Assembly (NCBI RefSeq): GCF_023053635.1
Contig: NC_086175.1
Location: 27,506,740-27,570,739, forward strand
DNA from: Elgaria multicarinata webbii
Taxonomy: Eukaryota; Chordata; Lepidosauria; Squamata; Anguidae
DNA: 64,000 bases
Direction: 5' to 3'
In this document: positions 23,506 to 34,876 of the stretch, in pieces
How positions within the stretch are numbered: the stretch's first letter is position 1
Layout: every line of letters starts with the position of its first letter
Notes under the pieces: generated by a model
What the model saw: the letters and a program-made list of their open reading frames with translations, nothing else
Told to the model about the DNA's origin: nothing
The model's database searches: none
Program-made: the position numbers and the translations under genes

Positions 23506-23535
23506 CTGCGGAGGGCAAGAAGAGAAAAGAAACAC
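23506..23535 (-). promoter_or_regulatory. SLITRK5: SLITRK5 splice acceptor and polypyrimidine tract
   Basis: On the minus strand the sequence TTTCTTTTCTCTTCTTGCCC then TCCGCAG ends just before GAAATAAC. A long pyrimidine tract and CAG|G make a strong 3' splice site. The acceptor AG lies at 23507-23506. Confidence 0.85.
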
Positions 23536-24111
23536 TATCATGACACAAGCAGGGGTGGGGGGAGACAATGCAACTTAGTCATGACAATGTTAGCGGAATT
23601 AAAACACAGGGACGGGGCATGATCAAAGACATTAGGTTTGCTTCCAAGTGCCAAGAGTTTTGAATCAATGATGTCCATGTAACTTCTGTTAAATGATCAT
23701 TGATTTATTTATCTATCTATCTATTAAGTACAGGTTTTCTGTATTTCTGAAGATGAGGGCTCCATCCAAATCTTCAGAGTGCATTTCAGCCTCCTTCCTT
23801 TATTATTACAGTCTGCTTTCTCTTCTCCTCCCCACCTCGCTCTCTCGCTCTCTCTCTCTCTCTCAAACACACACACATGCACACACTCAAAGACACACAA
23901 AACCTGTCCATAAATATACATAAAATGGCTGTCAGTTTAGTTACTTGGTTCTAATTTCACAGAACAGAAGCACCATTTTATGAGCTTTCCAACCTCACCT
24001 ATTCCCCACACGGCTCCCTTCCTTTTCAGAACCTTCGCAATGAACAGCGATCTGCAAGGGAAGGTCTTCCCCCATTTTTGCCAAGGCATGCTGCTCTCTG
24101 GATAGTTTAAA

Positions 24112-24115
24112 ACAC

Positions 24116-24166
<51 letters not shown>
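24112..24166. repeat. (CA)n microsatellite
   Basis: About 26 CA units within the SLITRK5 intron, with a single CG interruption near the start. Confidence 0.95.
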
Positions 24167-24170
<4 letters not shown>

Positions 24171-24601
24171 TCCTTGAAATACCACTGCAGGGGTCTACAG
24201 AAAGAGCAGCAGCAACATTATATGACAGTAACATTCCTTTTTTTATACAAAATCCACAAGCAAACCCTGAAATGGGTGAATTCTTCAAAATACCTGAGTC
24301 CCCCCAGCAGTTCTGCTCTACAAGCTTATGCAAAAACCTAACCAACATTATTATTATTTTTAGGGGGGTACCAGAAGTGCTGGAATTCTCCAACCAAGCA
24401 ATTGAATGTTGGCCCCCTCATCATCTCACAGGTTTTTTTTTTTTCAATGACAGCGCTAGCCACTGGTGAAATATTTATGAATTCTTATTCAAAGCAGATC
24501 TTCCTAAAGAAGTCATCATCACTGCTCGCTTCTGGATTGATCGGCTTGTAAATGAGTTATTTTCACAAAGGCACTGGCCAAAAGGCAGCAATGCAACACA
24601 G

Positions 24602-24618
24602 TCTCTCTCCCTCCCTCC

Positions 24619-24676
<58 letters not shown>

Positions 24677-24705
24677 CACTCACACACACACACACACACA
24701 CACAC
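24602..24705. repeat. Compound (CT)n(CA)n microsatellite
   Basis: CT and CCCT units run to about 24673, then CA units run to 24705. It is homopyrimidine over most of its length and sits in the SLITRK5 intron. Confidence 0.95.
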
Positions 24706-26260
24706 TGAAAAGCGTTGTCCTTTACCCACTCACCCAGAACTTGGCAAGCATGCTAGACCTGAGGATTGTCCCCGCAGCCTCAGCCATAGCTGACATTTTG
24801 CTTCTTCCCCCATGCTTAGCAAAACTAGTCCAATTTCAATGGAGCAGGCTAAGTGAGTCTCGGAGAGGCAGATCATCAGCAAATCTAGGAGCTGTACAAG
24901 AGTTCCTGTTTCTCAACTGCCATGGGCTATCAGCACCCTCTATTCTTCTGAGAAGGCACCCAAGATAGGTGTGTGTGGGGGGGAGGGGGGATACCGCCAA
25001 CCAGCCAGCCACCAAACTCATCCATTTGTACCCCCTCCCTGACCTGTGTCTCTGAACTGCAGAGTCTCTGAATTGCATCCAGACAGAAACACAATCTGAA
25101 TTTCCTTTCCATCTGTTTTCCTTCCTCTCTCCCCTTAAAGGTTCCTTCTACTTTTACTTGTCTGGACGCAATATTGAGGGAGAAGATGGATGGAGGGAGT
25201 GGAGTGGGCGGGTGGGTGGGGGGTTGATTAATAAGTCACCCAGCCTTAAGTGATGACTTTTTGGTTTTGTTTGCTGTTGCTTTTTAGAAAGTGGAGGGTT
25301 TGCATTTGCTCAGGTCAAACCTTCCAGTATGAATTTTGGATTTCGGGGGATCCTAGACATTAAAATAATAATAATAATAATACATATCATAGAAAAAAAA
25401 TCTTTCTGTAGCTCAGCACGTCTCATAGATTACCAAGCATCTCTCTGGGTTCAAGCATTTTGCAGCAGAACCTAGACAGGTTAGGGTAGAAGTCCTTTGC
25501 TCTCCAATGGAATGGTTTGGCCAAAAAAAAAAAAAAGGCACATCTCACTCTCTGCATCAAGCAAGAAATGGGGGGTGGGGGAAAATCGTCCACTTCTAAC
25601 ACAATTCCCAGTTCCACCGGAGTTATTCATCCATGAGCCGACTGCTTTTTGTCAGATGGATCACACATAAATAAATAAATAAATGCTCCCGGACTTCACC
25701 TCCCCCCCCCCATTTCTTTCTTTTAAAGCTTTATTTCAACGATAGGTTGCAACAGCAAAATCGTATCCCTCTCTCCTCCGTCCAACCCTCCCCCTCTTCA
25801 AAATATTGGAGGGGAGGGGAGGGGAAGGGAGAGGGCATGAGCTGAGGCAAGTAAAAGTTGAGCTAGAGAGGGGATTGCCTAGAGATCCGGTGGCAAAGGC
25901 TAGAGAAAAGGAAGGGGAAACAGCTAACTGGAATGGGTGAGATATCTCGATCGGTCGATCTATGAGGACGGTTCGATGCCCATCCTCGTCAATGGCCCCC
26001 TCCCCGGGGAAAAGAAAAAAGAAAAGAATGAGTGACACCCCTAAGATTACCGCACTGAAGCAGCCGCTACAGCTTGCAAGGAGGGAAAAGGAAAAGGAGA
26101 GGAAAAAAGAAGCTGTTCTTCCAACTGCTCCAGTAGTGGGAGTTGGGAGCAATGGTGGTGTTTTGTTTTAAAAAAAAGGGGGGGAAGGGGAGCCGAGAGC
26201 AACAAGGAGACAGGGATCGACGCTCCCCACCACCACCACACGCCTCCTCCACCCCCTCGC

Positions 26261-26268
26261 TACTTACT
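26261..26268 (-). promoter_or_regulatory. SLITRK5: Candidate SLITRK5 first-exon donor (near)
   Basis: The minus strand reads CCTCA|GTAAGTAGCG, with GTAAGT a near-ideal 5' splice site at 26267. Its exon would start within about 100-300 bases upstream in the CpG block. The intron would be about 2.76 kb. Confidence 0.5.
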
Positions 26269-26337
26269 GAGGCTGAAATCTCCAGGGCCTGAGCATTGTT
26301 GCAACCCATAAAGGTGCCTCGCTATCGCTCGCTCTCG

Positions 26338-26339
<2 letters not shown>

Positions 26340-26375
<36 letters not shown>
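26340..26375. repeat. (GT)n microsatellite
   Basis: About 18 GT units inside the CpG island. Further CA runs lie at 26457-26475 and 26509-26531. Confidence 0.95.
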
Positions 26376-26376
<1 letters not shown>

Positions 26377-27630
26377 GCAAACCGCCCAGGCAGAGGCGAG
26401 TTAGGAAGGCGGTGGGGAATGCAGTTGGGAAGGCTGCTTGGCTAGCGAGCGGTGCACGCACACACACACACACACGCCGCCGAGGCGCCCCCCCCCCCAC
26501 TCCGTGCGCACACACACACACACACACACAGAGCACAGCGGTGGTGCCAGGGGCTGCCACCAGAAGCTCCTCTTCCCAATAGCGGAAAGTGAAAGGGGGG
26601 GGCACGACGAACTGGATAGACAGGGAGAGGCGAGCCAGAGAGGAAGGAGGGAGTGGAAAGGGGGAGGACAGAAGGAGCGAGCCCCCCCCCCCGGAAGGGA
26701 GATGGAGAGTGAATATTAGGGAAGGAAGGGGTGTGTGTGTGTGTTTTGCAGCGTTGAATGACAAGCAGGGGCTAAGTATGGCGGGGGGGGGGGGAGACTG
26801 GAAAGGACGGCAAGGGGCGAGTGATCTAGGTGGTAGATCCTGAGCGGTGCTGGAGAAGGATCGGGGACGCGCGCACACGCCGGGAGAGAGAGAGAGAGAT
26901 TTGGCCGAGTTTTTAGAAAGGAAACAGCGGGGGGGGGGGGGCATGTGGTGAATGCTTTGGCGGAGGGGGGGGGAGGAAACTGTAGTGGTCGAAAGGGAGG
27001 AAGGAGGCAAGATCTGGGTCGTTGCGGAGTGGCGGTGGGTGGGTGGGCAAACGATTGGGGATGATTTCGAAAACGCGGATCGGCTGGATACCCTGTCTGA
27101 GGGTCTGGGAAACAACGGTGGCCATAAAAGGGGGGGGGGAGACGAGCGGTGTGTGTGTGTGTGCTGGGGGTGTCATTTGGCTGGGTAGGGCCCAAGGGCA
27201 GAGAAGAGGAAGAAAGTGTGTGCGAGAGAGAGAGAGAGAGAGAGAGACTACGGGGGCGTCGCTGGGGAGGCTTGAGGAAGAGATGGGGAATCAAGTCTGG
27301 AAGCAAAGGAGGAGGAGGAGACCACTTGTGGGGGGGGGGCTGAGGAAGTGGGGATCAAAGGCAGCGAAGAGGCGGTGCAGGGGGTCCTGGGCCCCAGCGA
27401 GACAAGTGAATGGCGGGGCGCGCGCCAGGGAGAGTGGGGTTAAATGTGTGTGTGCGCGCGGGGTGCACAGTCACTGCTTCCTGCAGTCAACAGGATGGGC
27501 AGCTGCCACGAGTCACTCCCGCCGCCCCCCCCCCCCAAAGCAGCATCCACACATGCCGACACACCAGCTCAATGGGAGAGCAGCAGCTCCCGGCTTCACG
27601 CACACGCGGCCGCTGGCTCCCACGCGGGCG

Positions 27631-27639
27631 GTACTCACG
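27631..27639 (-). promoter_or_regulatory. SLITRK5: Candidate SLITRK5 first-exon donor (far)
   Basis: The minus strand reads GGAAAGC|GTGAGTACC, a good 5' splice site at 27638, downstream of a GC-rich stretch with an Sp1-type box at 27806. An exon of roughly 150-200 bases (about 27640-27830) would result, with a 4.1-kb intron. Confidence 0.5.
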
Positions 27640-28242
27640 CTTTCCATTGAAGAGGTCAACTTTCTCCCCGCTCAGAGGCGGCTTCTCGCCGCTCGCCCTC
27701 CCCTCAGCGCTCTCCTCCTCGCCTCCTCCTTCCTGACTCCGTTTCCCAGCGCCCCGGGCTGAGGCCACTCGGAGACGCCTTGGCAGCAAGACAGGATCCG
27801 GCGAGCCGCCCCTTTAAGCCTCCTCTTCTTCTTCTTGCAGCGCGCTCTGGACATGGTAGGGCTGGAGACCAGGGCGCAAGGAACCCGTCTTCCCCGGCGG
27901 CGGCGGTCCTCGCCGGTTCCTCCGCGGTGGCCCCCGCCGCTGATCCGCCTTCGCCGGCTGGGGTTGATCCTCCGGGCTCTTCAGCAGCGGCGGCGGCGGC
28001 GGGGACACCCTCTGATGCATTCCACCTCAGCCTTCCCCCGGACGCGGTCCCCTGATCGGGGGTGGGGAGAGAGGAAAGAGCCAGAAATTAATAAATAAAG
28101 CCTTGCCGCCTCTCGCCTCTTCTTCTGATGATGATGATGATTATCCACCGATCCCGGCTTCAGAGACGCAGCCGAAGCACAAGCCTTTTAGCATCTCTTT
28201 CCGGGGAGAGTGTGAAAAGAAGCGGGGCGGGGAGGAGGAGAT

Positions 28243-28290
28243 TGTGTGTGTGTATGCGCGCGCGCGCGCGCGCGTGTGTGTGCTTGTGTG
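28243..28290. repeat. (GT)n(GC)n(GT)n Z-DNA-prone tract
   Basis: Alternating purine-pyrimidine throughout: GT units, then about 19 bases of uninterrupted alternating GC (28256-28274), then GT again. It sits at the upstream edge of the SLITRK5 CpG island. Confidence 0.9.
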
Positions 28291-28560
28291 TGGATGGATG
28301 CAAGAGCTGCCCCAGCCAGAACTGTGATCAACTGGGCTTCTCGCCTCTCTGCTACCTTCTCCTCGGATGGCAAAGGAAGGCGGCGGCGGCAGGGAGAGGG
28401 AGAGGGAGAGGGAGGCCCTGTGAGCAGGAGGGAGAGAGAGAGGAGCAGTACCGAAGCCCAGTGACTCCGTATGGCGATGGCCAAGCTAGACCCGGTGGAA
28501 CTGCTGGATGGGAAGAACGGCAGGAGGGAGCAAGGCAGGACTGTGCAGCTTCGCGGCCAA

Positions 28561-28643
28561 TAGATGGCAGTGTTAGGCATCAAATTGGCATTCTTCAGGA
28601 ATGCTCGCTTAGCTTGAAGCCAAAAGCAGCGGGCTCCCCACCC

Positions 28644-28677
<34 letters not shown>

Positions 28678-29010
28678 TTTTCTCCCCCCCCTTCCCCCTT
28701 TTTTGTTATGATGATGCTGATGATTCCTAGGCATGGGAATCAGCCTGGCTATGTGCTTTGCACAGGCAGAAGTCTTTAGTACATGGGCGGGCGGCACTTT
28801 GTTGCCAGGGAATCGGAGGACGGCGAGAGGGGACCGGCTGTTGAAGAAACAACAAATCACACCGCGCTTTCCTGGTTGAGTGACCCCTTTTCTATCCTTG
28901 CCAGCTGGCAGACCTGCGGGATGCCAAGTCCTGAATATGGCAAGTTAGTATTTAACGTTGTGGCGCTCAGCGTTGTCAGGCAGACCTCAGGTCTAGGGGC
29001 TCTTCCTATC
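28561..29010. other. Non-coding; (CA)n at 28645-28676
   Basis: A transition from CpG island to desert. It contains one CA microsatellite and a short GAT run. No gene. Confidence 0.55.
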
Positions 29011-29322
29011 TGAAAGCAGCCCTCTAAGTGGAATTTAAAAATGATGGAGTTTAAAAATCCAAATTTCAGGGCTAATTTATTATTACGTATTATTTATTCA
29101 TTTATTAAAAAACAGCCCTGAAAGCAGCCCTCTAAGTGGAATTTAAAAATGATGGATTTTAAAAACCCAAATTTCAGGGCTAATTTATTATTATTATTTA
29201 TTCATTTATTAAAAACAGCCCTGAAAGCAGCCCTCTAAGTGGAATTTAAAAATGATGGATTTTAAAAACCCAAATTTCAGGGCTAATTTATTATTATTAT
29301 TTATTCAATTATTAAAAACAAT
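29011..29322 (+). repeat. Three-unit ~104-bp tandem repeat
   Basis: Units 29011-29118, 29119-29221 and 29222-29322 each begin TGAAAGCAGCCCTCTAAGTG, then an AATTTAAAAATGATGG block, then 'aaatttcagggc' and a TTATTATT-rich end. Units two and three are nearly identical, so the expansion is recent. Confidence 0.95.
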
Positions 29323-29469
29323 AATGACGATGTTTGAATTTTAAACATTTTCAAGATTTTTATTGCAGCATTGCAACATGCAACCCAATCGATTAGCATG
29401 GTTAGAGTGGGCGTCCCAAAGAATTCATGCAAGATATGCAGCCAGGACTTGTATGCATTCATACTTGTA

Positions 29470-29790
29470 TGCATTGAACCTCTTTCAGCCTGGGGGCCAA
29501 ATCCCTTTGGAGAAGGCTCTGGGGGAGCCACATTCCAGTCCTGGTAGGGCAGAAGGCAAAGGGGTGGGGCCAAAAATACCAGTATATTTTAGCTTCCAGT
29601 TCTTACTGCCAGTAACTTAGCCTTAGGAAAGGCATCTCAACCTTACGGAAGGGCGGGGGGACTGCACAAAATCCAGGAAAGTGCAAAATGGTTGGTGTTT
29701 GGGGGGAAAGGAGTGGGACCAGGGGTAGGGGACATGTCCGTCTGTAGAACTCCGGAGGGCCTGGTCTAGACCCCTGGAATACAGCATCAA
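29470..29790 (+). mobile_element. Interspersed repeat, GGTGGGGCCAAAA family
   Basis: It shares the 'gcagaaggcaaaggggtggg' and 'ggccaaaaatacc' strings with the copies at 15751 and (reversed) 52110, and contains a central 'agccttaggaaaggcatctc' segment also present, reversed, in the latter. Superfamily unresolved. Confidence 0.55.
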
Positions 29791-30335
29791 GCATGTAGTG
29801 ACCAAGGATGCACATATAGAACTCAGTATCCTATTTTCGGTGGTGGTGGTGATGGTATGACACCTGTTGTCAATGCAGGGGATTTATGGGAAGGAAAAGA
29901 CTTGTCAATGAGATGGATCTGTTGCTTTGTCACTCTCATTGTGGGTTGGGTGACTGATTTTATTTTTTGAGATTCCATGCAGATTTGGTATAAGGAGTGA
30001 GAAAAAACTATAGTGTGTCACTCTGTCTGGTTTATAAGCCGAGATGGCAGCATGCAGATGAGCTGAATGATGAGACACAGCTCCAGAAACATTTGCCAGG
30101 AGCTAAGCAAATGCATCCCACCTTGCCGAAACTCCAGGGAGGATCATGACATCCAGAATGAATCCCACAGTCTATCTCAGGCACCCACAGAAAGGGTTAA
30201 TCCTCTGTCTGTGTGTCCCAATATGTCTGGCATGCAGGGAAGAGGATGTCACACCAGAGGTCCTAGGCATACAGGACCTCCCTGAGCCATGCTAGGCCTT
30301 GGATGCTTCACAACATCCAGAGCATCAAAAGACAC
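29791..30335. other. Non-coding, no feature seen
   Basis: A mildly GC-balanced stretch without recognisable repeat or frame. Confidence 0.5.
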
Positions 30336-30535
30336 AGGGCCACAATTCAGTGGTAGAACAGCTGCTTTGCATGCAAAAGGTCTCAGGTTCAATTCCTAGC
30401 ATCTTCAGCTAAGGCTGCGGAAAAAAGTCTTGCTTGAAACTCTGGAGAGCCCCTGCCAGTCAGCATTGACAATACTGGGCTAGATGGAGCCGTGATCTGA
30501 CTCAATATAAAGCAGCCTCCTATGTTCCTGTGATG
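30336..30535 (+). mobile_element. tRNA-Ala-derived SINE
   Basis: The first 70 bases follow tRNA-Ala: 'attcagtggtagaacagctg', a TTTGCATG loop holding anticodon TGC, and box B GGTTCAATTCC. A 3' part follows with 'aactctggagagcccctgcc', 'gggctagatgg' and a 'cctatgttcctgtg' end. This is a known squamate SINE layout. It is nearly full length and moderately diverged. Confidence 0.85.
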
Positions 30536-31384
30536 AATTCCCACTTCCTCCATTTGCCAAAGGCTTCTGGGCATGTTCCGAGTTGCCCTGGAGTGGAAGA
30601 GGCAAGGAGGTGGCCAGCCCAGCTAATACCCTCTTCCCACCTACTCCTATCCTGCTTGCTGACAACTCCAGTCTTTCTCCTTCTCTTCACAAGGCAGCAA
30701 TGCAATGCAAGCTCTTCTATGCATGGAGGTAGCTTTTATGTACAGGATCATTGGGTATCATCATGGGGGTGGCAGCAGCAGGCTTCTGCTTTCCACAATG
30801 TAGGCTGGCATGTTACATTGCTATGTGGCCCGTATGGCAGGAGCATCTGCTGTAGGAGAACAGGACTATTCTGCTGCCCTCGTGCCCTTTGAATTTTATA
30901 ATTAAAAGCCCAGAGAATTCACAGCAAGGCAGATTATGAATTAAAATGGGGGCAGGGGGAATCTTACATTCCACACATTTAGTTTCCAAGTACTTCCCTG
31001 TACAGTTCCTTAGGGATCTTGTGCTTCATTAGTTAGGAAGGGGTTTCTCTCCTTGCCTCCTCCCACGCTCACCAGTTAGTTAATTGCAGTCAGCTAAAAT
31101 ACTGACAATAGCAAGCAACGGAATAGCGGAATTACAGTATTTGTACTTTACAACACAGCTCCTTCCCATTTGTACATAATTGTTCTTAAGCACCATTTGT
31201 TACAGAATGTTGAATTTGTCAATTTAATTCTCCAGCTAAGTGCTAGTTTCACATGTAATTTATCCATTTAAGTTTACTCTTGGACCTAAGCGGGGTCTAT
31301 CTTTTTACATGTGAAAAGTGTGCGTTCCACATTCCATGTTCTCTTCTAGAAAAAAAACTACCATGGTAAGTTGCAGTTATAAGA
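30536..31384. other. Non-coding, no feature seen
   Basis: A 120-codon open frame (30530-30892) overlaps the SINE end and has no domain. Otherwise plain sequence. Confidence 0.5.
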
Positions 31385-31680
31385 ATATTTATTTTATTTA
31401 TTTATTTATTTATTACATTTATATACCGCCCCACAGCCGAAGCTCTCTGGGTGGTTTACAACAATTTAAAATAGTAAACATTAAAAGTATACAAAAATTT
31501 AAAAAACATAAAAACAGTATAAAAAACTATCCATTTAAAAACAACAATTCTGGGGTCCATTAAAAACAAACTTAACGTTGTTAAATGCTGTTAAAATGCC
31601 TGGGAGAAGAGAAAAGTCTTGACCTGGCGCCGAAAAGATAACAACGTTTGGGGAGGAAAATATGGTTTTCCTCCCCAAAC
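31385..31680 (-). mobile_element. L2/L3-like LINE 3' end
   Basis: In minus orientation it shows an (AAAT)n tail, the 'ataccgccccacagccgaag' and 'ctctctgggtggtt' strings, then the A-rich 3' UTR up to 'ctgggagaagagaaaagtct'. The last bases include a short inverted pair, 'gtttggggaggaaaa..ttttcctccccaaac' (about 31649-31681). Confidence 0.8.
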
Positions 31681-32299
31681 GTTCCTCTCATTATTCAGTA
31701 TATTCTACACATACATGTACATTTTGTGCATGTGTTTTTAAAACTTACAGGTTTATTTTGTTTTAATTTTATTTTCATGTACAAATTGAGCCTTTTCAGT
31801 TCTTAGACTGCCAGGGTCAGATCACATACAGATGTACATCACTCATTGCTTGTTTGCTCAACATTGCATTGATTGATTGATTGATTTAGGTTTATGACGA
31901 GCTCAACTACTCTCAAGCTTAAACTATACAGGGAATTAAACTATACAGGGAATTAACATCATCCCCCCTCCTGACATTTTCTTTTTTTAATCTAATTTTA
32001 TCCAACCAATATTCCCTCTTTCAAAGCTACATTTAGACATCTTTATCTTTATCTCAAAAGCATGAGAGGGGCAGTTGGGGGTAGAAAACTGGAAGGATGG
32101 GGGAATTCAGCTGCTCCCCATGATCACCTTTTCCCAGGCTGGTCTCCCATTGCAGATTGGAATCTGGGCCACTGCTTTATGTTACAAAACAGAACAAAAT
32201 ATATGTGATTAACATCATATGTAATGTGAATGCTGGGTAGTTTGAGATAGAGGGATGAACCTGGGTGATACAGAGGTTGTAGTAAGACCAGGGTGACCT
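31681..32299. other. Non-coding, no feature seen
   Basis: AT-leaning sequence containing a (GATT)n patch near 31871 and a doubled 'actatacagggaattaa' near 31923-31957. The last 150 bases may already belong to the LINE that follows. Confidence 0.5.
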
Positions 32300-32800
32300 G
32301 AGAGCCAGCTTCAAATACCCATCCAAACAAGCTGAGACTCAGTCCTGACAAGAAGGAGGTACTGGTAGTGGGTGGGTCATCTGCCCAGCTAGGTGATGTT
32401 CAACCTGTTCTGTAGGGGGTTACAATCCTCATAAAGGATCATGTTCGTAGTTTGGGGGTGGATCCAGAACTGTCTCTTGAGGTGCAGGTAGACTCAGTGG
32501 CAAGGAGCACCTTTTATCAGCTTAGGTTGATATACCAACTATGTCCTTATCTGGACAGAGATAGCCTAGTGACAGTTATCCATGCTCTGATAACCTCTCG
32601 ACTGGATTACTACAATTCATTATATGTGGGGCTGCCTTTGAAAATGGTCCGGAAACTTCAGATGGTCCAAAACAGGGCAGCAAGATTATTAATGTGGACT
32701 GGCCAATGAGTCCACATAACGCCAGTACTTTTCTAGTTGCACTGGTTGCCTGTCCATGTCAGGAAGCTCAAAGAAGTGACCTAACACACCTCAAAGGGGT
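32300..32800 (+). mobile_element. L2/L3-like LINE reverse transcriptase, C-terminal part
   Basis: The frame reads ..KKEVLVVGGSSAQ.., GVDPELSLEVQVDSVARSTF, LITSRLDYYNSLYVGLPLK and VRKLQMVQNRAARLL. The LITSRLDYxN and VQNxAARLL motifs mark the end of the reverse transcriptase in the L2/CR1-L3 group. It has stops and is interrupted after about 32790 by unrelated sequence before the family's tail at 33165. Confidence 0.8.
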
Positions 32801-33164
32801 GATGTGTGGATGGAATTGGGGTGTATGGGTGGGTATGGGGAGAAACCATGTATGCTGCCCAGATATACGCCCTGACCATTTGAAGAAAGATAAAAAGAAA
32901 TATGAAAGGGTTCTTACCTGTCAAAACATCAGAGGAATTCTAAGGGAGGCTCATAGAATTTTGATTAGACTATTTGCACATACCTGCCTTCATTCCCATC
33001 TCCAACAGAAATGAAGCCTAAGTATATATATGCTACTATGTTTTCAAGCCTCTTCCTCCTGCATCCCCTCTGTTTCCCTGTCCCCTAACCCACTCAATAG
33101 TGTAAATGATACAAAGGTCTGTTTTGAATTGTTTATATTATTCTATAAAGCAACATGTTAACAT

Positions 33165-33325
33165 TTTAAATGGATACTGTTGTTTTTATACTGTTTTTAT
33201 GTGTGTGTGTGTTTTTAAATTGTATACTTTTAAGGTTTACTATTTTTAAATGTTGTAAACCGCCCAGAGAGCTTCGGCTGTGGGGCGGTATATAAATGTA
33301 ATTAAATAAATAAATAAAATAAACA
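33165..33325 (+). mobile_element. L2/L3-like LINE tail
   Basis: The 'gtaaaccgcccagagagctt' and 'ggctgtggggcggtatataa' strings and an (AAAT)n end give the 3' terminus of the same LINE family. It probably belongs with the reverse transcriptase piece at 32300-32800, the intervening 360 bp being an insertion or a diverged 3' UTR. Confidence 0.75.
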
Positions 33326-33940
33326 TGTATAGGGATGGTGCTAAATAAAAAATGCAACTACTATTGTAAATCCTACGGTATATAAAACTACTACAACTAC
33401 TTCTTTAAATATTACTGCTATTACTATAACTACTATCCCTACTACTAATATTAATAATATGAACGGATCTATCTGCAATTATTTTTTGGGGGGTTGCACA
33501 TTCTCACATAATTCATTATTCCTGCATAACATCACTTGATTCTTCATTCATTGTAGAACATGTGCATATGGCCAGGGATGGCTAATTTATTTTTTTATAT
33601 TATAGTACCTGTATCCCACTTTCAGACATAATGGTTCTCAAAACAATTTACAATAACAAAATTAGATTTATAGGCAGATGTTATTGCCCTCATAATAACA
33701 GATCCAAAATAACAGATGGTATCAAATTAGTGTACCATGTAGCTTCTGGTTTGCTTTTTTTGCCATCTTCTGCCATGTGTACTGTTATCTCATCAACTTG
33801 CATACTGAACAGCTATAGATTCATTAATGCTAGGACTGCAGTAAGTGTCCTGGTTTCAGTGAGACTTGTGTTTCCATAAGTGTGCATAATAATTCCAGAC
33901 TTTCTTGGTTATAGCAATAGATGAATCAACTAAACACTTA
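33326..33940. other. Non-coding, ACT-rich imperfect triplets
   Basis: The stretch 33388-33460 is an imperfect ACT/ATT triplet run. The rest shows nothing recognisable. Confidence 0.5.
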
Positions 33941-34163
33941 TGGTTGGATCCAGAATTTGCCTTCTGTGAGAAGAAAGGCCCTTCCACAAGAGAAGGTCCC
34001 TGCACCCAAATTTGAGGGAACCCCTACTCTCACGCACAGCTCACCCCATTTAGCAGGGTCTCTGGCTCCTCTTCGTAGCTGGAGGGTCTGCCATGGGAAG
34101 AATGGAGTGGGGAAGCCCATTTCCACGAATGCAGTTGATCTTGCTTAAATCTGGATCCAAACC
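33941..34163. mobile_element. MITE with GGTTTGGATCCAGAT ends
   Basis: The left end GGTTGGATCCAGAATTT and the complement of the right end GGTTTGGATCCAGATTT match over about 16 bases, enclosing 220 bp of non-coding sequence. Possible CACTT(T)A flanks are too weak to assign a superfamily. Confidence 0.65.
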
Positions 34164-34876
34164 ACTTTATTTATATTTACCTATTTCTTTATTAATTTAC
34201 AACATTTATATCTCTTTAACCAAAAAGACTCCCAGAACAGCTTTCTGAGGTAAGCAGCATGGCAGTCCCTTCCCTCAGGTTTGTAATCTAAATTAAGATG
34301 ACACACAAGGAATATGGCAGGCGGAGGGAGAAAGAAAGGGACATACGCACATTTTAAAAGCCTGTTTGAAGAGCAGGGGGCTGACTTCACAGGGCCAGTT
34401 TGGCACTGCTTCCCTCCTCAACCCCGAGCAGGGAGTGTGGGGCTTCTAGGTGGGGCTTACGTCTTCTGATTTAATGGACATCAGCATGGAACAATAGAGT
34501 TTTGAAAAAAAATTATAAATAGTTAATTTCAGGAAGAGCATTGCAATTTTTTTTTAGTACAAAGGTTATGGATCCATATAATCTAAGTACAAAACCCAAA
34601 CCAATAATACAAATAAAAATAACCCCCCCCACACACACACATATTGAAACTAGGATTATATTCCAATTGATATGTCTTTCAACGTGTGATAGTCCTACAA
34701 AGCCCAAATAAAATAAACAACATTTTACTATCTTATGTCCAAAGATATGGACATAATACATTTGTCAAGTTGCAAACTTCACAGAGAGGAAATATTAAAT
34801 ATTTTAAGAAATATCATAAAATATATGCCTTTTTTAAAAAAACAACAACCCAGTCATTATAAAAGAGGAATTTAAT
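34164..34876. other. Non-coding, no feature seen
   Basis: AT-rich. The stretch 34160-34240 may be a decayed LINE tail. No gene. Confidence 0.5.

Larger units (their letters stand above)
23536..26230 (-). other. SLITRK5: SLITRK5 intron
   Basis: Intronic whichever first exon is used. It contains microsatellites but no recognisable transposon. A long GTTT/pyrimidine-rich stretch and G-rich runs near 24960-24990 and 25190-25230 are the only other oddities. Open frames here are repeat artefacts. Confidence 0.65.
26231..28560 (-). promoter_or_regulatory. SLITRK5: CpG-rich promoter region of SLITRK5
   Basis: CpG density rises sharply here against an AT-rich background, with many CGCC/GGCGG boxes (for example an Sp1-type CCGCCCC at 27806-27812), G-runs and short microsatellites. 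It lies upstream of the coding exon and contains two candidate splice donors on the minus strand. No TATA box is obvious, as is usual for CpG promoters. The many open frames (up to 283 codons) are GC-rich artefacts. Confidence 0.75.

Noticed and set aside
23498-23548. Longer SLITRK5 start with 17 extra residues (MCHDSVSFLF..)
   Set aside because: The extra codons lie across a strong splice acceptor (TCCGCAG) and the known family start MH(A/T)CC lies 8 nt after it.
26264-27115. 283-codon minus-strand open frame in the CpG island
   Set aside because: The translation is low-complexity Pro/Ser with His-Thr runs from CA repeats. Several frames are open on both strands, as expected in GC-rich DNA with few stops.
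29011-29322. CRISPR-like repeat array
   Set aside because: Only three adjacent ~104-bp units without spacers, in a vertebrate genome: an ordinary tandem repeat.
30340-30410. tRNA-Ala gene
   Set aside because: Box A, anticodon TGC and box B are present, but the acceptor stem is broken and a SINE 3' body follows, so it is a SINE head and not a tRNA gene.
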